The position numbers and the translations under genes are program-made. Shown here piece by piece: positions 1-10,088 of a stretch of DNA of 64,000 nt; the first letter of the stretch is position 1, and every line of letters starts with the position of its first letter. Source of the DNA: Mercurialis annua (taxonomy: Eukaryota > Streptophyta > Magnoliopsida > Malpighiales > Euphorbiaceae); the NCBI RefSeq assembly GCF_937616625.2, contig NC_065572.1:71298653-71362652 (forward strand), written 5' to 3'. The notes under the pieces were generated by a model, which saw nothing but the letters and a program-made list of their open reading frames with translations, made no database searches and had not been told where the DNA came from.

Positions 1-849
1 TAGGATAGCATATTAATTTGAAACAAAGAGAGAGAAGTTGACATGGAGCAATTCACATGCCAAATGATGGGTATAGATAAAAGATTAGAAGCTTTAGAAT
101 ATGAAAAGAACAAGCCATGATCTTATTTTGGTGTATGATCAAACATCAAATCTGACCTTACGGTGTTTCTGTAGCAATGGATAAAGACGCTCACTAAACT
201 ACAAGTATGTCTTGAATTATTTTTACCTAATATATTGTCACTTGCGTACATTTATAATACTTGAAGTGAATTAATTCATCACTTCTGTCCCATCTTTCTT
301 TAACTTCTTGTTAGGATTAAAAAAAATTATTTTTAATTTTCTTTTACTTAAATAAATTTCTAAATTTTTATGTCAGCATTTTAATCAATTAGATTCGATA
401 AATCATTTTAATCAATTAGATTTTTAAATGTGCGTTTCAGAAGTAAATAAGTCGTGCGTTTGAGGTATACATATTAGGACCTACTTGACCTAAATTAAGA
501 GAGTTTGAAATCTAAATGACCAAAAAGATAAATAATTTTTTTACTCAAAATACAAATTTAAAAGTCTAATTAACTAAAAAATTAAAATAATTTATTTAAT
601 TTCAAAATACAAATTCAAAAAATCTAATTGATTCTTTGCTCATTTATATTTTCAGTTGAACCACCATAAGCAAATCCCAAGCAATGTCTAAAGAATCTCA
701 ACATCAAGCTTAACTCTCAATTAAGAATATGAAAATTTTGATCTCTGAAAAGAAAAACATCAATCATGGTGTTGCAAATGCGTTGAAAAAGTTCCAAAGC
801 ATGGTACAAATTTCCGTGATAGGAATTGTTGCTTAGGCCACAAGTGAGA
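1..849. other. AT-rich intergenic DNA, no gene seen
   Basis: No open frame of useful length and no recognisable protein. Around 370-630 the motif aatcaattagatt occurs in both orientations, which could be the remnant of a foldback or MITE element, but I could not define ends or a target-site duplication. Confidence 0.5.
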
Positions 850-923
850 GCTAAAACTTTGCACCACTTATTAAAAAAATGCTCGGTACTGAATTAGGAT
901 AGGAGTAGTGATTAGTAGCACAA

Positions 924-1049
924 ATTTTGGGATGTTTTTGTTTTCCTTTTGGGAAAAGGATTTCCATCCAAAATCTATATATATAAACAGCCAACTCATT
1001 TATGATATTTAACAAACTCCGTAGTTTTAAAAAATAAATTAACACTCAG
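924..1049 (+). promoter_or_regulatory. Promoter block of orphan membrane gene copy 1
   Basis: A TATA-like stretch tatatataaac lies at about 976-986. It follows the block gggaaaaggatttccatcca (951-970), which recurs upstream of copy 2 (8181-8200) and, slightly changed, upstream of copies 3 and 4 on the minus strand. The distance from TATA to ATG is about 70 bases. The conservation across copies shows that the core promoter was duplicated with the coding region. Confidence 0.55.
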
Positions 1050-1790
1050 ATGGAGAGAGAGGAAATTAGAGGGCCAGGGGACTGGAGAGCTCTACGTATT
1101 TCAGCAATTCCGGGGAATAAAATTTGGATTATTTTGGGAAACTGCTCTCAATTCCTTTTCTGTTGTATTGCATTTGCTCAGTTTTTAATAGCATATTCTC
1201 ACAACATGATTGTCATCTTGTCCCTTCCCTGTACACCTGCCGTCACTTCTCTAGCCTGGATAGCACTCTTTAATTCTTTTCGCGATGGCAAAGATGTGAC
1301 TCCTCATGTGCTCGGCCGCTCAGCCTTATGTCTCCACCAATTGCTTTCAATCGGCGCCGCAATGCTGCTCCGAGCACTGTTGCTTTATAATTATACCCTT
1401 ATTATCTTACTCGTATTATATACTCTTTATCTACGCTCTCTCCTAAGACTCCGATACAACGTTTTAGATTTGAAAATTGGAGATGCGGTATTGGTAGTAT
1501 TTATGCAGTTTGGCGTGTATTTTACGTTATTTAGAAATATTTATATTTTTGGTGGGGTTCTCGTCTTCTGTGAACTTGTTATTTTCTATCAGATTTGCGC
1601 GTATAAAGTCCCTGATCATGACATCTATACTAATAATAATAACAATGGCAGCTCGAGACTAAAGTCATTCTTTGGTGGTTTAGTTGAGTTCTTTGTTTCT
1701 GGTCATCCCGTCGGTGATCTACTAGAAGTGAACGATGCTACGGAAACAGCCCCTGATGCAATTCGTAACCAAATTGTGGAGCAAGTTTGA
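1050..1790 (+). CDS. Orphan multi-pass membrane protein, copy 1
   Basis: Single-exon gene of 246 aa. I do not recognise the family. After a polar N-terminus, the motif SAIPGNK (about residues 18-24) precedes hydrophobic stretches at about 26-48, 52-74, 95-130 and 145-185, so four or five membrane spans are likely. A basic stretch (about 128-142, RSLLRLRYNVLDLKIGD) sits between spans and is the best conserved part across copies. The polar tail contains an Asn run (NNNNN, near 194-198), then a short hydrophobic patch, and ends in EQV. No signal peptide cleavage site is obvious. The start ATG is aligned in all four long copies. The nearest relative is the frameshifted copy at 44758-45511, and homology with it continues about 300 bases past the stop. 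The function is unknown. Confidence 0.75.
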   Translation: MEREEIRGPGDWRALRISAIPGNKIWIILGNCSQFLFCCIAFAQFLIAYSHNMIVILSLPCTPAVTSLAWIALFNSFRDGKDVTPHVLGRSALCLHQLLSIGAAMLLRALLLYNYTLIILLVLYTLYLRSLLRLRYNVLDLKIGDAVLVVFMQFGVYFTLFRNIYIFGGVLVFCELVIFYQICAYKVPDHDIYTNNNNNGSSRLKSFFGGLVEFFVSGHPVGDLLEVNDATETAPDAIRNQIVEQV

Positions 1791-2427
1791 AGGTTTCGGA
1801 TTCATTCAAATTGTAATTATCCAAGAATTAAGTATAGAAGAATTTGAGATGCTGCCCGTTTGTTTTCTATTGTGATTCTGCAAATAATTTAGTAATATCC
1901 AAGATGAGTTAAAGATATCCACCAAAAAATTAGTTTTTTATAGCTGTGTAATAATTTGATACAATTCTTGACATCTATTGCAATTTCAATGGCTCAATTT
2001 TCCTATTTAATCACTTGTTTATCCACCATTATGTTACTCCCGGCTATAATAACTTGAAGTAGGCAATTGTTAATTTTTTCCTTTAATGTTTGGGTTGAGC
2101 AATTAAATTCGCTTAGACTACGGAATCGATGATCTTAGACCTTGGTGTACGTCTTTACTCTATATGTAGATGTCTTTTTTTTTTGTTTCAAGATTCAGTG
2201 TCATTTCATGTTTGGTGGAATTTGAATTGTCGACAGAGGAAAGAATACGGTAGAACGTTAGACTTTTCGATATAGTATAATTATATAAAGAGAAAGTTCT
2301 AAAGATTTGCTTGTGGAGTTAAAACAAGAGACTTACGGATAGAGTGAAGAACATTTGCAACATGTTAGTCCGGTTGGATCTGTTTAATTAATTAAAATTA
2401 GTGGTGTTCCGCATTCTAGGAATGCGG
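1791..2427. other. 3' flank shared with copy 3, then unassigned DNA
   Basis: From the stop codon to about 2085 this matches the region downstream of copy 3 (minus strand, 44757 down to about 44500). The duplication therefore covered flanking DNA, not only the gene. From about 2100 to 2400 I see no gene. The end of this stretch is the left half of a palindrome split by the Copia insertion. Confidence 0.6.
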
Positions 2428-2653
2428 TGATAAGATATTCAGTTTTATTAGGATTGTTTTGTTAGAATAAAATCCCTATATGTTAGGGTGTTAGTTGCAT
2501 ATCGTTATTGATATTTTTGTTAGCTGTGTATCACTGTTTAGTGGGCAGATTTTTCTCTTTTCTGTTTTGTAATGGCTATTTAAGCCTAGTTCACTTATTG
2601 AATAATATAGATCATTCCTCCAGATTGTACAAGTTTGTGTTCTATTCTTTACA
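2428..2653 (+). repeat. Left LTR of Copia element
   Basis: It begins tgataagatattc and ends ttctattctttaca. Identical to 6769-6994. The preceding five bases, tgcgg, form one half of the target-site duplication. Confidence 0.96.
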
Positions 2654-2656
2654 ATT

Positions 2657-2668
2657 TGGTATCAGAGC
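2657..2668 (+). promoter_or_regulatory. Primer-binding site, initiator tRNA-Met type
   Basis: The sequence tggtatcagagc begins 4 bases after the left LTR. It is complementary to the 3' end of plant initiator methionine tRNA, the usual primer for Copia reverse transcription. Confidence 0.9.
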
Positions 2669-2742
2669 TTCCCACTGAGGCCTGAAAAGAAAAGAAAAAA
2701 CAGCAGTTTTTTTTTTGAGTGATTTAGAAGAGAAACAAGAGA

Positions 2743-5700
2743 ATGAGTGAAGATAAGAATTTCGTGCAGCCTGCTGTTCCACGTTTTGATGGTCATTATG
2801 ATCATTGGAGCTTGCTAATGGAGAATCTCTTGAGATCCAAAGGATATTGGAGTTTGATTGAAACTGGTTATGAGGAATCAGCAGCAGGAGTGGTGTTGTC
2901 TGAAGCGCAACTGAAGGAACAAGAAGAATTGATGTTGAAAGATCTCAAAGCCAAGAATTATTTGTTTCAGGCTATTGACAGAACAATTCTTGAGCAAATT
3001 CTGGAGAAGCGTACTGCAAAGCAGATATGGGATTCTATGAAAACAAAGTTCGAGGGAAATGCTAGGGTGAAACGCTCGACGCTTCAAGCATTGAGGAGAG
3101 ACTTTGAAATTCTGGAAATGAAAATAGGTGAGACCATTACAGAGTATTTTGCTCGTGTTATGAGTATAGCAAATAAAATGAGGAGCAACGGAGAGCAGAT
3201 GAAGGATGTCACTATTGTAGAAAAAATTCTTCGAACATTAACTGAGAGATTCAACTATATAGTTGTCTCAATCGAGGAGTCGAAGGATATTGATGCACTC
3301 ACAATTGATGAACTGCAAAGTTCACTCATTGTGCATGAACAGAAGTTTCAGAAGAGAAATGGCGAGGAACATGCTTTGAAGGTGACTATGAATGATATGA
3401 ATGGAGGTAGGGGTCGAGGTAGAGGCGGCTACTTCAGAGGCAGAAGTGGAGGTAGAGGTGGAGGCAGACGAGGAGCTTACAATAGAGCTATTGTTGAATG
3501 TTACAAGTGCCACCAACTGGGCCATTTTCAATATGAGTGCCCAGCTTGGGAGAAGGAAGCCAACTATGCAGAACTAAATGATCAAGAAGAGATGCTCCTG
3601 ATGTCCTATGTTGAGGTAAATTATGCATTGCGTGAAGATACTTGGTTCCTTGATTCAGGTTGCTCAAATCATATGAGTGGAAACAAGGCTGCATTTTGCG
3701 AGTTGGATGAGACGTTTCTGGAGACAGTAAAGTTGGGGAATGACACCAAAATGAATGTGCTTGGAAAAGGAAGGGTGAGATTACACATCAATGGTAGCAA
3801 CCATGTTATCACTGATGTCTTCTATGTCCCAGAATTGAAGAATAACCTTTTAAGCATTGGACAGCTTCAAGAGCGCGGTCTTGGAATTTTAATTCAATCA
3901 GGAAAGTGCAGCATATATCATCCGGAGAGAGGGCTTATTATTCAAACTAAGATGACGGCTAACCGCATGTTCATTTTAATGGCTAAATCTCAGTTCGAAA
4001 AGGAGAAGGGCGCTTGTTTTCACACAACTACCTCAGATCTGGCTCATCTTTGGCACTGCAGGTATGGACATTTAAGCCACAAAGGCTTAAAAACGCTACA
4101 GTCAAAGAAAATGGTTCACGGACTTCCATTACTTTCTACATCAGATGTGACTTGTACTGATTGCATGGTGGGAAAACAACACAGAGATTCTTTTTCAAAA
4201 AGGAGCACATGGAGAGCTACAGAGAAGCTGCAACTAATTCATGCAGACATTTACGGCCCAATTTCTCCAGCATCAAACAGTAACAAAAGGTACTCATTAT
4301 GTATCATAGATGATTTCAGTAGGAAGGCATGGATTTATTTCTTGAGTGAGAAGTCTGAAGCATTCAACATGTTTAAAATGTTTAAGAAACTTGTTGAAAA
4401 TGAAGTTAGTTCATCCATTAAATGCTTACGTACTGATAGAGGTGGGGAATTTAATTCTAATGAATTTAATGAGTTTTGCAAGGAGCATGGTATTAAGAGA
4501 CAATTGACAGCAGCGTATACTCCTCAGCAGAACGGAGTGGCTGAACGGAAAAATCGAACAGTGATGAACTTGGTGAGAAGCATGTTGTCCGAAAAGAAAA
4601 TGCCAAATTTCTTTTGGCCTGAAGCTGTTAATTGGGCGGTCTATGTTCTAAGCAGAAGCCCGACATTGGCTGTAAAAGATGTCACACCACAAGAAGCTTG
4701 GAGTGGGATAAAACCTACAGTGGAACATTTTAGAGTTTTTGGATGTGTCTCACATGTGCATATTCATGATGAAAGAAGGACAAAGTTGGCCAGCAAGAGC
4801 CTTCCTTGTGTTCTATTAGGTGTCAGTCAAGAATCAAAGGCTTATCGACTTTATGATCCTACCTCAAAAAGGATTATTGTAAGTCGAGACGTTATTTTTG
4901 AAGAAGAGAAAATGTGGGACTGGGATAAGCAGTTGGATGAACAAATCTTGGTCAATTTGGAATGGGGAGATGATGATACTTCTACTGCTGAAAATAATGT
5001 TGAAGAAGCCAACAACGGAGAACATGATGGTGGAGAAAATGATGAATCAAATTCAGCATCTTCAAGTGCATCAACAGAAAGTTTAGGAGAAGGAGAAAGA
5101 ATTCGACAAGCTCCAGCTTATTTGAGAGATTATGTCACCGGTGAGGGTTTTTCGGATGATGATATTGAGGTTAACATGGCCCAAATCATATCTGGAGATC
5201 CAATTCATTTTGAAGAAGCCCAAAAATGTTCTAAGTGGAAGCTAGCAATGGATACTGAGATGGAGGCTATTGAGAGGAATGAAACATGGAAACTAACTGA
5301 GCTGCCTGCAGGTGCAAAGAAAATTGGGGTGAAATGGATTTATAAAACAAAATTTAATGAACTTGGCGAGGTGGAAAAATACAAAGCAAGATTGGTGGCT
5401 AAGGGTTATTCACAACGAGAAGGAGTTGATTACACTGAAGTTTATGCACCAGTGGCAAGAATGGACACGGTTCGTATGATTATTGCTTTGGCAGCTCAAA
5501 GAGGATGGAAGATTTTCCAGCTTGATGTAAAGTCCGCTTTTCTTCATGGAGAATTAAGTGAGGATGTTTATGTAGAACAACCTTTGGGATACGAGCAGAA
5601 AGGGAATGAGCAGAAAGTATATAAACTGCACAAAGCCCTTTATGGATTAAAACAAGCTCCGCGAGCTTGGTTCAGTAGACTTGAAGCACATTTTATAAAT

Positions 5701-6744
5701 GAAGGTTTTCAAAGGTGTCACAGTGAACAAACTTTGTTCATTAAAAACAATGGTGGAGGTAAGATTCTTATTGTAAGTGTCTATGTAGATGATTTAATTT
5801 ACACTGGCGATGATGAAGTTATGATGAATGAATTTAAAGAGTCCATGTTAAGGGAATTTGATATGTCTGATTTGGGGGGTATGAGGTTTTTTCTTGGCAT
5901 TGAGGTTTTGCAAAGTACTAATGTTGTTTATATTTGTCAAAGAAAATATGCCACTGATGTTCTAAAACGATTTGGTATGGAAGATAGCAATGCTGTTTGT
6001 AGTCCTATTGTTCCAGGTTCAAAGTTGCATAGAGATGAAGAGGGAGTCAAAGTGGATGAAACATATTTTAAACAAATAGTTGGTAGTCTAATGTACATCA
6101 CTACCACTAGACCTGATATGATTTTTGTTGTGAGTTTAATCAGTCGTTTCATGTCTAAGCCTACAGAGTTACATTTGCAAGCTGCCAAAAGAGCTCTGAG
6201 GTACTTAAAAGGAACGGTGAACTACGGGATATTTTACAACAGGAGTGGAACTGAAGAACTTCTTGCATTCACTGATAGTGATTACGCCGGAGATGTTGAT
6301 GATCGCAAGAGCACCTCTGGATATGCTTTCTTGATGAATTCAGGAGCTGTTTCATGGTCTTCAAAGAAGCAACCACTGGTCACTCTATCGACCACCGAGG
6401 CTGAGTTTGTGGCAGCTGCTGCTTGTGCTTGTCAAGCTGTGTGGATGAGAAGAATACTAGAGAAATTGGGGCATGGGCAGAAAGGAAGCACCACAATCAT
6501 GTGCGACAGCAGTTCAGCCATTAAGCTTTCTAAGAATCCAGTTATGCATGGGAGAAGTAAGCATATTGATGTGCGTTTTCATTTTTTGAGAGATTTAGTT
6601 AAAGATGGTGTTGTTAAGATGGAATTTTGTGGCACAAAAGATCAAGTTGCTGACCTGATGACTAAGCCTTTGAAGTTGGAAGATTTTCTCAAATTGCGAA
6701 AGATGTTAGGAGTATGTGAGGTGTTGGATAAACTACATACTTGA
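2743..6744 (+). CDS. Copia gag-pol polyprotein
   Basis: Intact frame of 1333 aa in the standard Copia order. Gag occupies about 1-260, with an Arg/Gly-rich stretch followed by a CCHC zinc knuckle (CYKCHQLGHFQYEC, from about 253). The aspartic protease has DSG at about 304. The pre-integrase region contains LWHCRYGHLSHKGL (about 436-450). The integrase core holds the HADIYG aspartate (about 502) and the catalytic Glu in PQQNGVAERKNR (about 600). Reverse transcriptase has KWIYKTK near 863 and the catalytic YVDDL near 1013. RNase H has the FTDSDYAGD motif near 1175. Integrase before RT marks Copia rather than Gypsy. No stop or frameshift was seen, so it is probably functional. Confidence 0.95.
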   Translation: MSEDKNFVQPAVPRFDGHYDHWSLLMENLLRSKGYWSLIETGYEESAAGVVLSEAQLKEQEELMLKDLKAKNYLFQAIDRTILEQILEKRTAKQIWDSMKTKFEGNARVKRSTLQALRRDFEILEMKIGETITEYFARVMSIANKMRSNGEQMKDVTIVEKILRTLTERFNYIVVSIEESKDIDALTIDELQSSLIVHEQKFQKRNGEEHALKVTMNDMNGGRGRGRGGYFRGRSGGRGGGRRGAYNRAIVECYKCHQLGHFQYECPAWEKEANYAELNDQEEMLLMSYVEVNYALREDTWFLDSGCSNHMSGNKAAFCELDETFLETVKLGNDTKMNVLGKGRVRLHINGSNHVITDVFYVPELKNNLLSIGQLQERGLGILIQSGKCSIYHPERGLIIQTKMTANRMFILMAKSQFEKEKGACFHTTTSDLAHLWHCRYGHLSHKGLKTLQSKKMVHGLPLLSTSDVTCTDCMVGKQHRDSFSKRSTWRATEKLQLIHADIYGPISPASNSNKRYSLCIIDDFSRKAWIYFLSEKSEAFNMFKMFKKLVENEVSSSIKCLRTDRGGEFNSNEFNEFCKEHGIKRQLTAAYTPQQNGVAERKNRTVMNLVRSMLSEKKMPNFFWPEAVNWAVYVLSRSPTLAVKDVTPQEAWSGIKPTVEHFRVFGCVSHVHIHDERRTKLASKSLPCVLLGVSQESKAYRLYDPTSKRIIVSRDVIFEEEKMWDWDKQLDEQILVNLEWGDDDTSTAENNVEEANNGEHDGGENDESNSASSSASTESLGEGERIRQAPAYLRDYVTGEGFSDDDIEVNMAQIISGDPIHFEEAQKCSKWKLAMDTEMEAIERNETWKLTELPAGAKKIGVKWIYKTKFNELGEVEKYKARLVAKGYSQREGVDYTEVYAPVARMDTVRMIIALAAQRGWKIFQLDVKSAFLHGELSEDVYVEQPLGYEQKGNEQKVYKLHKALYGLKQAPRAWFSRLEAHFINEGFQRCHSEQTLFIKNNGGGKILIVSVYVDDLIYTGDDEVMMNEFKESMLREFDMSDLGGMRFFLGIEVLQSTNVVYICQRKYATDVLKRFGMEDSNAVCSPIVPGSKLHRDEEGVKVDETYFKQIVGSLMYITTTRPDMIFVVSLISRFMSKPTELHLQAAKRALRYLKGTVNYGIFYNRSGTEELLAFTDSDYAGDVDDRKSTSGYAFLMNSGAVSWSSKKQPLVTLSTTEAEFVAAAACACQAVWMRRILEKLGHGQKGSTTIMCDSSSAIKLSKNPVMHGRSKHIDVRFHFLRDLVKDGVVKMEFCGTKDQVADLMTKPLKLEDFLKLRKMLGVCEVLDKLHT

Positions 6745-6757
6745 ACGTCTTTAGTTT

Positions 6758-6768
6758 AAGGGAGGGAA
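6758..6768 (+). promoter_or_regulatory. Polypurine tract of Copia element
   Basis: The purine run aagggagggaa abuts the right LTR. It is the expected primer site for plus-strand DNA synthesis. Confidence 0.85.
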
Positions 6769-6994
6769 TGATAAGATATTCAGTTTTATTAGGATTGTTT
6801 TGTTAGAATAAAATCCCTATATGTTAGGGTGTTAGTTGCATATCGTTATTGATATTTTTGTTAGCTGTGTATCACTGTTTAGTGGGCAGATTTTTCTCTT
6901 TTCTGTTTTGTAATGGCTATTTAAGCCTAGTTCACTTATTGAATAATATAGATCATTCCTCCAGATTGTACAAGTTTGTGTTCTATTCTTTACA
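6769..6994 (+). repeat. Right LTR of Copia element
   Basis: Identical copy of the left LTR, followed by the second half of the target duplication, tgcgg (6995-6999). Confidence 0.96.
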
Positions 6995-6999
6995 TGCGG

Positions 7000-7075
7000 A
7001 ACCCCACATGTTCCGCATTTCTAGAATGCGGAACATGTGGGTTCAGACACTCTTTTGGAATTAATTCCAAAAGAG
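7000..7075. repeat. Two adjacent palindromes beside the Copia element
   Basis: At 7000-7043 an inverted repeat pairs acatgttccgcat with atgcggaacatgt around a tctaga centre. At 7050-7075 a perfect 26-bp palindrome has the half-site ctcttttggaatt. The same gttccgcattc half-site occurs at the Copia insertion point (2407-2427 continued at 6995). These may be the eroded core of an older foldback element. Confidence 0.7.
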
Positions 7076-7785
7076 GCACAACAATGGAAATTTGGGTGCC
7101 AAAAATCCGAGGTTACTCAATTTTGTCCGAGTTGCAAAACTAAACTCTATTTTTAATTTTAAAAAAATACAGCATCCCCTATTTTCAAATTAAAGCAGCC
7201 CCTATAACTTATGCATCTTATGACATAATATTCATTGTTTTTACATCTTGAAACATTACATATGAGTAAATATATATTTTTTAAAAAATAAAAAAATAGT
7301 CGTGTTCCCACCGTACCCCCATCCTATTTTTTTTAAAATACCGTTTTTTATACCCGTAACGGTGTCTATACCCGTACTCATACCCGTATCGATGCTTCAT
7401 AGGTTATAAGTAAGGCTGCGATAAGATAAGCATTTTACCCTAAATAAATGAGATCCAATATGTGCTGATTGTATTGATTTGTTTCATTGTTATATAACAA
7501 TAACATATATATGCATATTTATGGAATTACTTTTTAAAAACATGATAAATATCATATGCTTCAAAATTATATATTTAAGTTAATTATATAATTAATATGA
7601 AGAAAACACAATTTTATTTTTAATTTTTTATTATATGAATGACATAAACTTACTTACATAAATTAATTTTTTAATAAAAAAATTGGATTGATTTGTAAAA
7701 AGAATAAGATTTTAATTTCTTTATTGAATTGTTAAAAAATTCGGCACTAAATTAATTCATTTTCTTTGTCTATTTGACACTCTTA
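7076..7785. other. AT-rich intergenic DNA
   Basis: No coding potential recognised. Around 7300-7400 there is a cluster of tacccgta repeats (atacccgtaacggtg, actcatacccgtatcg), which looks like an eroded transposon end, but no boundary could be placed. Confidence 0.4.
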
Positions 7786-8006
7786 GCCCATGTTTGGTTC
7801 ATGGAATGGAATAACATGAAATAGAATAACTATTTCATAAGAAATGGAATAACCATTCTTTAGTTTTTGAGAGGACTACTTATTCCACAAAATCATGGAA
7901 TAACAATTCTATGGAATACTTATTCCATGTACCAAAACAAAAAATTGTTATTTTATACGGAATAGCTATTCCATTTCGCACCTATTCCATGAACCACACA
8001 TGGCCT
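7786..8006. mobile_element. MITE with tgtggttcatggaat-type inverted ends
   Basis: The left end, gcccatgtttggttcatgg, and the reverse complement of the right end, ggccatgtgtggttcatgg, form imperfect terminal inverted repeats about 220 bp apart. The interior is made of further inverted tattcca motifs and has no coding frame. The flanks (tta versus ttg) suggest a degenerate 3-bp target duplication, but this is weak, so the superfamily is left open. Confidence 0.6.
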
Positions 8007-8154
8007 TGGAATTTTTTTAAAAGATTACCAAATTTGTATCCATCAACTGGACATTCAAATCAATGCTCTGATTGTAATTATCGCTGGAGACCATATGTTC
8101 ACCTATACCATATTTTACACGAAAGTCTGGTACTGAATTAAGATACAAATACTG

Positions 8155-8339
8155 ATTAGTGATGTTTTTCTTTTCCTGTTGGGAAAAGGATTTCCATCCA
8201 AAACCGATATAAACAGCCAGCCAACTCATTTATGATATTTAACACACTCCGAATGTTAAAAAAATAAATTAACACTCTTGACTAGATTCTAAAAGCCCTA
8301 TATAAGCAGCCGAAGTAAGGAATTCTCATACCAATTAAG
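8155..8339 (+). promoter_or_regulatory. Promoter region of orphan membrane gene copy 2
   Basis: It carries the family block gggaaaaggatttccatcca (8181-8200) followed by a gatataaaca TATA-like site (about 8206). A second, closer TATA, tatataag, lies at 8299-8306, about 34 bases before the ATG. Copy 4 has the same proximal TATA, whereas copy 1 lacks it. If the proximal site is used, the 5' leader would be extremely short. Confidence 0.5.
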
Positions 8340-9074
8340 ATGGAGACAGAAGAAAGTAGCGGAGCTTTATGTATTTCAGCAATTCCGGGTAATAAAAGTT
8401 GGATTTTCTTGGGAAGCTGTTGTATACCCGCTATCTTGATAATTATATACGTTCAGCTTGTAACAGCATACCCTCACAATGCTCTTCTCATCTCACTCCT
8501 TGGGTTTTTGTGTGTCCCTGCCTTCGCTTATCCGGCGTGGTTACCACTCTATAATTCTTTTCAGGATGGCAAAGATGTGGCTCCTCATCTACTCGGCCGC
8601 TCAGCCTCGTCTCTACTGCACCAATTGGTTTCTATCGGCGCTGCTGTACTTCTTCGAGCACTATTTCTTTTTAGTTATACCCTTATTGTCCAACTCGTAT
8701 TGTACACCCTCTGTATACGCTCTCTCATAAGACTCCGGTACAACGTTTTGGATTTGAGGATTCGAGATGCAGTGCTGGCCGCAATTATGCAGTTTGGCGT
8801 GTATTTTACTACATTTAGAATTTTTTATGTTTTTGACGGGGTTCTTGTCTTCTGTGGTATTCTTATTTTGCACCAGTTTCACACCTATAAAGCACCCGAT
8901 TATGACATTTATAATGATAATAACAATGACGATATTTCTGGTAACTCGAGACTTAAGTCATTCTTCGGTGGTCTAGTTGTATTCATTGTCTCTGGTCGTC
9001 CTGTTGGTGCTCTACGGGAACCATCAGAGTCAGCCGCTAATACCATCCATATCCATACCGGGGAGCAAGTTTGA
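8340..9074 (+). CDS. Orphan multi-pass membrane protein, copy 2
   Basis: Single-exon gene of 244 aa from the same unrecognised family as copy 1. It keeps the N-terminal SAIPGNKSWI motif (about residues 13-22), the LLGRSASSLLHQL segment before the central spans, the conserved basic block RSLIRLRYNVLDLRIRDAV, and a polar tail with Asn/Asp repeats ending in GEQV. It has four or five hydrophobic spans. The frame is intact and the ATG context matches the other copies. The closest relative is copy 4 (48251-48991), including the 5' and 3' flanks. It lies convergent to ARABIDILLO. The function is unknown. Confidence 0.75.
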   Translation: METEESSGALCISAIPGNKSWIFLGSCCIPAILIIIYVQLVTAYPHNALLISLLGFLCVPAFAYPAWLPLYNSFQDGKDVAPHLLGRSASSLLHQLVSIGAAVLLRALFLFSYTLIVQLVLYTLCIRSLIRLRYNVLDLRIRDAVLAAIMQFGVYFTTFRIFYVFDGVLVFCGILILHQFHTYKAPDYDIYNDNNNDDISGNSRLKSFFGGLVVFIVSGRPVGALREPSESAANTIHIHTGEQV

Positions 9075-9540
9075 AGATTCTGATTCATTTATTTAGCGCT
9101 GTTTTGATTGTAATTGTTATCCAAGAATTACATTATGTATAGAACAATTTTAATTGGTAACCATATCCTTAAATTTATAGCCAAATTCATAAAATTTATT
9201 TTAACAATTTACTCCGTAATCTTCTAAAATTAGGGTAATTGTTTCTATTCTAATATTTTCATATAACATTATTGATAATAATATTTTATTCCAATTTCAA
9301 AATATTATATTTCTTATTTAATATACCATACCAATTAAAAGACGATTATTCAAATATCTTTGTGGCTGTTTTTAAACGCTCCGAGAATATAAAATTAGAT
9401 GTAATTGAACTTAAAAGAATTATAGATTAGATTATTAAAATAGACTAAATGTAATCCATATAAACCTATCTTATAAATCTATGGACCTTAATGACCTTTT
9501 ACTAATTACTCTCTAACATGGAGCTGCCAGTATTGCTTTG
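9075..9540. other. Intergenic DNA after copy 2
   Basis: The first about 60 bases match the 3' flank of copy 4. The rest is AT-rich with nothing recognised. It ends in ttgctttg (9533-9540), the left target duplication of the hAT MITE. Confidence 0.5.
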
Positions 9541-10080
9541 TAGGGGTGAGCATTAAACGGTCAAAACCGAATAACCGAACCGAACCAAACTGAATTAATC
9601 AAACCGAAATATAATTTGAAAATATGGTTCGGTTACGGTCCGAATTTTTAAAATTTTGACTATTCGGTTCGGTTTACGGTTTTTACAAAAAAATAACCGT
9701 AATAACCGAACCGACCGTATTTAAAAATTACGTTGTTTTAAACTTTCATATACTCACATTTATATATTAAACTTGTTTAATTTTATAGTTTTATAATAAA
9801 AAACGATAAATATAGATTTAATTTAAAGCACATGTACTCTCTAGGTTAAAATTATCCATTTTTTTTATTTATTTTTTAAAAAACTGTTTTTTTTTCTTTC
9901 TAAAAACCATACAAAAAATATTACGGTTTTCGACCGAACCGAACCGTAATATTTCGGTTTGGTTAATACGGTTTTGATATAATTTGGTTAATACGGTTCG
10001 GTGACCGAAATTTTTAAAAAACCGAACGGTTTTGAATTTTTGGGCGGTTCGATGACCGAACCGACCGTTGCTCACCCCTA
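9541..10080. mobile_element. hAT-type MITE, ccgaacc-rich
   Basis: A 540-bp element with perfect 12-bp terminal inverted repeats (taggggtgagca and its complement) and an exact 8-bp target duplication ttgctttg (9533-9540 and 10081-10088), the size typical of hAT transposons. The interior is filled with repeated ggttcgg/ccgaacc motifs in both orientations near the ends. It contains no transposase, so it is non-autonomous. The short minus-strand frame inside it is fortuitous. Confidence 0.9.
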
Positions 10081-10088
10081 TTGCTTTG

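Larger units (their letters stand above)
2428..6994 (+). mobile_element. Complete Ty1/Copia LTR retrotransposon
   Basis: A 4567-bp element bounded by two 226-bp LTRs (2428-2653 and 6769-6994) that I find identical base for base, each starting TG and ending CA. It is flanked by a 5-bp target duplication tgcgg (2423-2427 and 6995-6999). A primer-binding site follows the left LTR, a polypurine tract precedes the right LTR, and one uninterrupted gag-pol frame lies between them. Identical LTRs imply a recent insertion, because LTRs are copies of each other at integration. All parts needed for autonomous movement appear to be present. The element lies between membrane-gene copies 1 and 2. Confidence 0.96.
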
